Shown: positions 57,431-64,000 of the stretch, in pieces
Numbering within the stretch: the stretch's first letter is position 1
Layout: every line of letters starts with the position of its first letter
DNA from: Hygrophila difformis
Lineage: Eukaryota; Streptophyta; Magnoliopsida; Lamiales; Acanthaceae
Direction of reading: 5' to 3'
NCBI GenBank assembly: GCA_030278955.1
Contig: JAOANR010000004.1
Location: forward strand, 16,294,428 to 16,358,427
Length of the DNA stretch: 64,000 nucleotides
Notes under the pieces: model-generated
Databases searched by the model: none
What the model saw: the letters and a program-made list of their open reading frames with translations, nothing else
What the model was told of the DNA's origin: nothing
Made by a program: the position numbers and the translations under genes

Positions 57431-58840
57431 ATGTTGCTTTTCTTGTGGGTCGTCTGGGCGTCTCTTATGGTTCTTCCGGGGGCCAAGAGACGACCCACTC
57501 GGCGTGACGTAGCTGGCCCTAGTATTGCTGCTCCGGTGAGGCCGGACACTGATGACAGTGGGTCTGAGGAGGACGAGGAGCAGCGGGGCCCGCGACTCAG
57601 GGGTCTTCCTGACGAGGTGCGCCCCCGTCGACACTATAGGCATCGGTTTGCGACGATGGCCTCTCAGGAGTTCTATTTCGATGAGCTTCTTCGGAACAGG
57701 GCTTATGTTCCGGAGAGAGGCATGTATCCTCGTCATGTAGACAATGACAGGGTTAGGGCAGTTTTGGACCATCTCTAGTGGACTGGACTCGCGCGCCATC
57801 CTGAGGGCATTGCTTCCGGTTACTTAGCTATGGAGGTCATTGCCAACATTGGCGGTTTTGGGGAGAACAGCGACTTATCTCGAGTCTGGGTTCGGGGTCG
57901 CTACCTAGATTTCAGTGCTCGGGCGATCAACGTCTACTTCGGTCTCCCTGACGACGGCGTATTTCGGCCACAGCCTGAGGTCGTATACCCCCGCCCCCGT
58001 GGGGTGTTTTGTGCACTGAGGTGGCACCTCGACTCGAGCACGATCACGAGCTGCGATTGACGACGATGGACTCGCCGTGGCGTGAGCTTACTCAGATATG
58101 GTTAGGGCGCGTCCGGCCGATTACCCGGAGCCATATCGTCCTAGATCATGTCTATGAGACCATTTGTTTTATCGCCCGAGGCGGTAAGGTGAATGTTGGG
58201 GCTTGTATCGAGGACAATCTGAGGGGTATGCGCCGGGGATGAGGGAGTAGGGTGATCACTCGTGTCCACCTTATTTGTGGTTTGTGTGCGGCTCAGGGAT
58301 TCGTACGACACCGGAGACGGATCCTTACGAGTTAGCTGCTGGTGACTACTACCGTACCCCTACCTACGCTGCTCGACGCAGTGCTTTGCGACGTGGGGCT
58401 CCTCAGGCTGTCCTTCGCCCGGAGCCCAACGGTGATGGTTTGATTCTAGTTGTTCCTCCTCAGCAGCCACCTCCACCTCCCGTGGTTCCCCAGCAGGGTC
58501 CGGAGATGCCGCAGATACTTCAGATGATGCAGGGTATGCAGCTTAGTATAGATGCTGGGTTCGCAGCCGGGCAGGCTCGTTATGATGCTTTGGATGCCAG
58601 GATGGATCTATACCAGGCTCGCATGGATACTATCACTACGAGGCAGCTGGAGCAGCAGGCCACCATGACCAACATGTATGCCTACATGCGTCAGATGGAC
58701 GAGAATGCGTCGTCAGTTCCCGCCTCCCGACCAGTGATCGTCTCTGCATCTCCATTTAGGCTCGTAGTGATAGCGTTTTATTCGGTTGTTTTTTCTATGA
58801 GACTGTATAACAATGATCTTGCTGATTATGTTTAGTAGTT
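57431..58840 (+). pseudogene. Antisense gene in element C: putative plant transposon protein (PF20167-type)
   Basis: Plus-strand coding sequence beginning MLLFLWVVWASLMVLPGAKR or, more likely, at the internal MVLPGAKRRP. It runs in pieces to 58840. The core resembles the 'putative plant transposon protein' domain: FYFDELLRNRAYVP, then SRVWVRGRYLDFSARAINVY with FGLPD, then WRELTQIWLGRVRPITRSH, then GGKVNVGACIEDNLR. The C-terminal part is Pro-rich (QQPPPPPVVPQQ) followed by a Met/Gln-rich coiled coil (58500-58700). It has a TAG at 57776-57778, a frame change near 58010-58040 and another near 58240-58275. The molecular role of this family is unclear. It faces the opposite way from element C's own genes. 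Confidence 0.75.
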
Positions 58841-59087
58841 TATGCTTCCATTGTATCCTTGCTTAGTTGTTTTGGTTGACTGTTATCGTTTAAAGAAAAT
58901 GTGGTGGAACCATTCCGGTCCGTCCTCATTCTATGATTTCGCCCCTCCTTTTTTTTTCATTGATTTATTTAGGGTTGAAGAGTTTCTAAAGAAAATCAAC
59001 TTGCATTTTATTCCTTAAAAGAAATTTAATACATGTAATAGGATGCGCAAAATAAATGTACTATCTAAGACATAGTATCTAAAAGAT
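58841..59087. other. Junction region between antisense gene and coiled-coil ORF in element C
   Basis: AT-rich with a T-run near 58949. From about 58985 it resembles the spacer of element A near 5240 in composition, so the right junction of the replaced segment probably lies between 58850 and 58990. No ORF. Confidence 0.45.
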
Positions 59088-59687
59088 CTATGCGTCCTCT
59101 GGCAGAGTAGTGGGGTCTTCCATTGGATCATCCTCATCAGAGACTTGGCCGGTGCCCAAAGGTCCATGAAACACTGGGGACGGTGGATCGACGGCTTCCG
59201 GAGCTGGTTCTTGTGGTTCCTCCAAATGGTTCTTCACGGGGCTTAGGTTTGGGCTTGGGTTTGGCGACGGGCGGACCATGTGAGGCCAGAGTCCAAGGGT
59301 TCCGTAGCGTCCACGGATAAGGCCTGATGGGCTCTCAACTGGGGGTGTAGGGCTTCGTGGTCCCATCAAATTGTCTTCCACAGGGCTGTATGGTACCACT
59401 ATATCGGTGAGGTCGAGCAGGTCCGTCCCTAGATCCTTGATTCTATCTATCATCGCATCGCCCCGTTTGGTGAGTTTTTGCACTTGAGTTTCTAAGTCTA
59501 TGCGACCTTGATCAGCAGCTCTCAAGTTCAGGAAGTATTGGAGGTCAGCTTCCCTTAAGTCACCCATTTGGTGCAGATTTGCCTCCAAGTGAGCTATACG
59601 ATTTTTCATTTGTTGTATGGTTTGTTGGGAATCAAGGTGAGCGTTCATCATTTTGATCATCAAGTTCATCATATCTTGACTAGCCAT
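59088..59687 (-). CDS. Extra coiled-coil ORF upstream of the gag position in element C
   Basis: An uninterrupted frame of 199 codons on element C's sense strand, starting about 0.43 kb after the 5' LTR. It begins MASQDMMNLMIKMMNAHLDS. Residues about 5-100 are heptad-rich with LEANL, LETQVQKL and similar units (predicted coiled coil). The middle is Pro-rich with a SPNPSPNLSP stretch, and the end is acidic (SDEDDPMEDPTTLPEDA). It corresponds to 5353-5763 of element A in position, start, helical motifs (SQQ, LRE-A-D) and tail. The frame is open although the same element's pol has stops and gag is gone. No known family is recognised. Confidence 0.78.
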   Translation of the reverse strand: MASQDMMNLMIKMMNAHLDSQQTIQQMKNRIAHLEANLHQMGDLREADLQYFLNLRAADQGRIDLETQVQKLTKRGDAMIDRIKDLGTDLLDLTDIVVPYSPVEDNLMGPRSPTPPVESPSGLIRGRYGTLGLWPHMVRPSPNPSPNLSPVKNHLEEPQEPAPEAVDPPSPVFHGPLGTGQVSDEDDPMEDPTTLPEDA

Positions 59688-60101
59688 CTAGCGCAGACAA
59701 AAGATCTAAGTTAGAATGTATCACGCTTCTAGGTTCTCTAAGTTTGGGCAATGCAGTATGTACATGCAAATGATGATTCCCCCCAAAAATAATCCATGCA
59801 CTATATATATATATATATATTTTCCATGGGTTTTAAAAATAAAAAATTTAATCCATGGAATTAAAGCTTTAAAAATTTTAAAATAGTATTCAAAATCCTT
59901 GGACCTCTATATTGGGTCAAAAATAATTATAATTTGGGCTCAAAAATAATTTTGGGCTAGGAAATTTTAAAAATAATAATTTGGGCTTCTATAATAGTAA
60001 TAATGTAAAAATGATCATGGTTTAAAAATAATAGTTTAAAAATAATAATAATTTAAAAATAATAGGTTAAAAATAATAATACTAATTTAAAAGTAAGCCG
60101 G
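59688..60101 (-). other. Untranslated leader of element C
   Basis: AT-rich, with a TA run (59800-59820) and repeated TTTGGGCT-like words also seen in the leader of element A. No coding support. Confidence 0.5.
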
Positions 60102-60113
60102 GCTCTGATACCA
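60102..60113 (-). promoter_or_regulatory. Primer binding site of element C (initiator tRNA-Met)
   Basis: Minus-strand TGGTATCAGAGC next to the end of the 5' LTR, with a 3-base spacer. Confidence 0.93.
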
Positions 60114-60116
60114 CTC

Positions 60117-62588
60117 TGTAACACCCCGGTTTTTGGTCACGCAGGTCGGGATGTCACCGCCACACTTCCCTAGCAAGACACGGTTTCTCCAAACTCACTA
60201 AAGAGATGCAAGGCTAGGTATTGCAGTATTTTAAATATTTAAAACAATTAAAAACAGCCATACAATATAAATTCAAAAATAATATTATAATGCAGCGGAA
60301 AAATAATATCTAGGTATAAGTATCGCAGCGGAAAATGTAAATAGGGCCAACATGACCAAAACACGGGTTAGACATGCCCCGTTCATACTATAGTCTAATG
60401 CAAAATCTAAAGATAAAGTATTCCCAAAAATCCCATGCATGTACATGCTCAAGTATAATCCACATGCTCTGGAGGAAAAAGAAAGAAATGGTTTTGGGTC
60501 AGTACAACTTGCTGAGTAAGTTAACACATACATGATCGTAGGATTTCAAAGCCTTTAATTAAATTTAAAGAAAACATGTGCATACAAGACATGATTTAAT
60601 GTATTTATCTAATAACAATTTAACCGCATAATTTAAAAGATAGGGATTTCATAAGATCATAAATATAGCTTGCAATGTAATATAACTGTAGGACATAATT
60701 TAAAAGCATAATCTAAAAGGAACAATTTTCGAGTCTTCTAGTTTCATGTCTCATGTTTATATCTTAATTGCCATTCGGCAAGCTTTATTTATCAATTGCC
60801 TTTCGGCAAGCTTTATTTATCAATTGCCTTTCGGCAAGCATTATATCTCAATTGCCTTTCGGCAAGCATTATATCTCAATTGTCTTTCGGCAAGCATTAT
60901 ATCTCAATTGCCTTTCGGGCAAGCATTATATTTCATGTGTATTTTATTTCAAAGGAATTTCCCAATCGTTTAAACCTTAAAGGCCATTTCACAGTTTAAA
61001 CAAGATTTTCAAAATTTGACTTTGTCAAAATACTGTTTACTCCAAAATTAATTAAAAATAAGTTTTATGTCCGAAAATTCTGAAATTTGACCAGTGACTC
61101 GAACACACCGAGACGAACAAGTTTTGTGTTTTAACTTTTTCGATCCGAGTTAAGGAAATAAGTCAAAAACGTGGATTTTCATCAGGATATTAATCTGTCC
61201 GAATTTCTACACAGCAGTTTCAAAATTTCGAGATCTACCATAGCAAACTAACTCCAAATTTGATGAAATTTTTCAGGGAGATACTTAAGACATATATCTA
61301 CAACTTTCATGTTCGGCTAAAGATCTGAATCGGCCTAGAACTATCGTCAAAAACGTCTACAAGTTCGGACCTAAGTTCTATCAAGATTTCAAGATCCAAA
61401 TTCAAAATAGTTTGGTTTGGGGTCAATTTCAGATAACAAAACATAATGAAAAATTCCAAAATTTTTACAGAAGCTAGATTAATGTCTTAGGAATGTTTTT
61501 TATGTTTTACGTTTTCTCGTTTGAACAGGTATAAAGGTTCGGAAAAATCATGCAAAAATGCTGCGCCGTTAAAGATTTCGTTTTGACAGATTTTACGTTC
61601 TTGGTTCAAATATTTAGATTAAGTGTATTTTAAATCCTCTTAAAACCATGTAAGCGTTAACTTACAGATCTTTGGTCGTCCGGGTTTGTCGATTCGGAGG
61701 CGTGGCTTCCAGTCCACCATTTATCTCCTCGGTTTGTCGGGTTCTTCGTTCTAGATCCGATTCAGGGTGTAGAAAATAAAGAGACTAAGTTAGGATTCAT
61801 TTTCGAATCAATAATCGGTAAAGAACTAGCGGATCAGAACTTACCACGACGTTGGAAGACTCCAAATTCGTCCAAAGCAGTCCTCTCTTGGTCTCGTGCC
61901 TCCGACGACTCCGGGATTAGGGTTTTCGAACGTATAGAGAGTATGAATGTTTTGAAAAGTGTTTGGGATCAATTCCAAGGTTTATTTATAGAAGTAAGGG
62001 ATCTATAGACGTCCAGGGTCGGCTTTGGTGAGTCTTGAGCCGAAAGGAAAGCAACCGAAGTCGAAAAATCCGGATTCGGGCGAGTAAATCTCGCAACGGG
62101 CGTATCTGTAATCCGGCGGGGGGTTGGCGCGCCGTTTGTTGAAACACCGCGCCGCCACTACGCGGTCCACGCCTGGACTTCGGTCCGGGCGGGTCGTGCG
62201 ATCCATCGGGCATTTCCTCCTCTCTTTCGGACTTCTATCCCTCTATGTTCTCGGATTCGGATTTCCGGGATATTTTCGGGCTCCTATTCCCTATCTAAAT
62301 TTTTACTCGGGTCTAGATTTAATATTGGCCTCGAACTCTCGAGTCCATTAGTGTCGGATTCCCTTGTACAATTTATTTAATTAATTTATCTTTGGTTTCA
62401 CGGGTATTGAAAATTTAATTCCTTCTTAAATTAAATTCCATTTCTCATTTCCTTGTCTATGTATTATGTTTATTCATCTATTATTTATTTATTTATTTAT
62501 TGTAACAGTTATGTTTATTGTTTATTTATTTATTTATTGTATTGTATTTATTTAATTATTTTATATTGCCAAATTCTCGGGTATTACA
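60117..62588 (-). repeat. 5' LTR of element C
   Basis: Full-length partner of 51582-54067 with the same ends. It carries six 28-bp units instead of seven, and has scattered base changes and small indels. Confidence 0.93.
60770..60937. repeat. 28-bp tandem array in the 5' LTR of element C (6 units)
   Basis: Units begin at 60770, 60798, 60826, 60854, 60882 and 60910, with the same consensus as 52243-52438. One unit fewer than in the other LTR. Confidence 0.95.
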
Positions 62589-62593
62589 TGTAA

Positions 62594-62732
62594 AAACAAG
62601 TGGGAGAGGTTGCCATAACCCTACAGAGAGAATGCGATAAAGTTTTAATATGTGCAAGCCTTACCTTAATTTTAGTCATGCAATGGTTATTTGAGTAAAC
62701 TTCGAGGACGAAGTTTGTTTTTAAAGATGGTA
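62594..62732 (+). other. 3' internal remnant of element B
   Basis: Sequence between the right target duplication of element C and the 3' LTR of B. It contains the CTTCGAGGACGAAG box and a purine-rich TTTTTAAAGATGGTAG end that serves as the polypurine tract region. Confidence 0.75.
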
Positions 62733-63099
62733 GGAAATTTAGCTATGTTGATAATATTTTCTAAAGAAATAATTTAGTATTATTTGATAAGAAATTAAAC
62801 TGAATAGGGAAATAAATTAATATTTTCCATGAGAGATTGATTTCCAAGGGAAAATAATTTATTAAATAGAAATATATGTTTTCAAGGAAAAAAGAAAAAA
62901 ATCAAAAGAATTAATTCCAAAGAAAAAAAATTATAATTTACTAGCATAAACAAATTTGTATAGTGTCCTTGTAGATCATGACAGTATATTTTATAAATCG
63001 AGTTTGTAATAATCTGAAGCTAGATAGATTTTTTGTTTGGAAAAAGTTAATTTCTATCTAAATTTTTAGTTAATGATGGAAGTAAAAATATATATATAT
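62733..63099 (+). repeat. 3' LTR of element B, 5' part only
   Basis: Matches 44416 onward for about 350 bases (the initial TG is GG here). Similarity ends in a TA-rich tract where the next element begins. Confidence 0.85.
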
Positions 63100-64000
63100 C
63101 TATTATATCTTATAAATGGGAGAGCTCCCAATCTTCCATGCTCAATTTTGATTTTGGCCATTGGATCAAGAGTGTAAATTAGATTTGTGGCCGTTGGATT
63201 ACTCGGGTATTACCAAATTACTCGGGTCGGGTATTACCCGTTTTTTCCCACTTTTGTTTTCACCTGGGTGCGTCACTTTTTTTCAGCCAATTTCTCTTTC
63301 AGATTTTCGTGCGTAAAAATTAGGGCACACACAATAAAATCGCGATGAAGTGAGGAAGAGAGCAGCGGGTTGGACGAGGGAGAGGAGGAGGAAGGAGCTG
63401 CGAAATGGAAGTTGGGAGGTGAAATCGAAGCCCCATTCGATCTCTTGCCAAGGTTTGGATTTCTTTTCCCCGTTCTATCATCTTTTTGCACTAATTGGGA
63501 TTTTGGGAAGAATCCAGTGGGTTGCCGGAGAGGGGAACGACAGTGGAAGGGGGAGGAGAATAGGTCGGAGATGGTGACTGTGGCGTGGTGGAGGTCGCCT
63601 CCAGCCGGTGGTGGTCCACAGCGCGCGCGAGCGTGCTGTGGTGTTGAGCAGCGGCGCATGCGTCGCCGCTGTGGTGGCGCCGGCGGTGCGCCGACGTGGT
63701 CGTGGTGATGATGGAAGCCGGTGGTGGTGGTTTGTTGGGCATTTTATTTTATTTTTGTGTTTTATTGTGGAAATCGATTTGTTCATTGGGGGTTTTAAAT
63801 TGAAACAGATTTCATAGCGCCACAGATTTGCAAATAGAAGAGAAGGTTCCATCACAAGCTCCAGACCAACATTTACACGCTTCCTTTGTCCTCCAGAGAT
63901 GCCTCGCTTCTCCACAGTTCTTACCAAAGAATCCCGTACGTACTGCAACCCCAACGATTGGATGACCCGTTCAACCACGAGTACTTTGTCTGCTTTCGGT
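63100..64000. mobile_element. Possible Helitron with captured gene fragments (5' part)
   Basis: The sequence starts TCTATTATATCTTATAAATG, preceded by A. This is the usual style of plant Helitron 5' ends (insertion between A and T, start TC). It is followed by a GGGAGAGCTCCC palindrome. Further in, composition changes abruptly to GC-rich (63340-63720), with exon-like sequence, then an ABCG transporter exon on the minus strand (63835-64000). Mixed gene pieces are typical of gene-capturing Helitrons or Pack-type elements. The 3' end is outside the window. Confidence 0.5.
63835..64000 (-). pseudogene. Fragment of an ABCG (half- or ABCG24/28-type) transporter gene
   Basis: Minus-strand frame reading [18 protein letters not shown], then [20 protein letters not shown] and VMEPSLL. 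This includes the ABC signature ISGGQ of the nucleotide-binding domain as in plant ABCG24/28-type transporters. Similarity stops right after EPSLL, where the Walker B aspartates and DEPTSGLD should follow, and unrelated low-complexity sequence takes over. The fragment continues off the right edge. It looks like a captured exon, not a working gene. If the window continued into an intact gene, an intron at this point would be an alternative. Confidence 0.75.

Larger units (their letters stand above)
51582..62588 (-). mobile_element. Element C: Ty3/gypsy chromovirus with gag-RT replaced by an antisense gene
   Basis: Two LTRs (51582-54067 and 60117-62588) are flanked by a perfect 5-bp duplication, TGTAA (51577-51581 and 62589-62593). 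The element is read on the minus strand: primer site 60102-60113, coiled-coil ORF 59088-59687, then a plus-strand gene block (about 56620-58990), then RT C-terminus, RNase H, integrase and chromodomain (54341-56605), a polypurine tract and the 3' LTR. Gag, protease and the first part of RT are absent. The LTRs are related to that of element A. It is non-autonomous in its present form. Confidence 0.9.
44416..63099 (+). mobile_element. Element B: old Ty3/gypsy chromovirus, interrupted by element C
   Basis: 5' LTR (44416-46478), initiator-Met primer site (46482-46493), heavily mutated gag-pol (47380-51576), then element C (51582-62588), then the remaining 3' end with a CTTCGAGGACGAAG box and the start of the 3' LTR (62733-63099). 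The 3' LTR is broken by a Helitron-like sequence. Element B itself cuts the copia element at 44415. The dense nonsense mutations make it the oldest readable gypsy copy here. Confidence 0.85.

Noticed and set aside
59123..59320. Plus-strand frame inside the coiled-coil ORF region
   Set aside because: It is a shadow of the longer, conserved minus-strand ORF.
63273..63742. GC-rich minus-strand frames near the right edge
   Set aside because: Low-complexity composition in all frames. It may be a captured untranslated or intronic piece, and no domain is visible.

Overview
This is plant nuclear DNA, most likely from a eudicot. The two host genes contain introns, and around them lies a dense mix of Ty3/gypsy and Ty1/copia LTR retrotransposons, a CACTA transposon, hAT and Mutator-like elements, Stowaway-type MITEs and Helitron-like ends. 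Nothing bacterial, organellar or viral was seen. I cannot name the species.

Layout. (1) 1-14047 is a nested pair. A minus-strand Ty3/gypsy chromovirus (element A, Tekay-like; its 3' LTR lies off the left edge) sits in the 5' LTR of a plus-strand Athila-like element that has lost RT, RNase H and integrase. (2) 14048-15335 is anonymous AT-rich DNA with a Helitron-like 3' end and a TAA microsatellite. (3) 15336-20889 is a decayed CACTA transposon with perfect ends and a GAC target duplication. (4) 20893-36400 is the only genic island. It holds a clathrin light chain gene (plus strand, 3 exons, 22301-27665) facing a basic Ser/Pro-rich protein gene related to Arabidopsis At2g40070 (minus strand, 5 exons, 30403-35836). 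Their introns and the space between them hold several small DNA transposons. (5) 36533-37584 is a Mutator-like foldback element with a palindromic CGGTATACCG-rich core. (6) 37992-41415 is a compact LTR element with only gag. (7) 41708 to the right edge is a Russian-doll stack: a copia element (41708-44415) is cut by a heavily mutated gypsy element B (44416-63099). B is cut by gypsy element C (51582-62588), and a Helitron-like sequence with an ABCG transporter fragment (63100-64000) interrupts B's 3' LTR.

Most notable for follow-up: elements A and C share a small coiled-coil ORF on the sense strand between the primer binding site and gag. It is similarly placed and visibly conserved in both (5353-5763 and 59088-59687). 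In element C, gag, protease and most of RT are replaced by an intron-containing gene in the opposite orientation with a 'putative plant transposon protein' (PF20167-type) domain. The LTRs and target duplication of C are still intact, so this arrangement may have moved as one unit.

Family assignments rest on motifs recognised by eye. No database search, alignment program or folding program was run. Exon limits were set from GT/AG sites, reading phase and similarity to remembered protein families.
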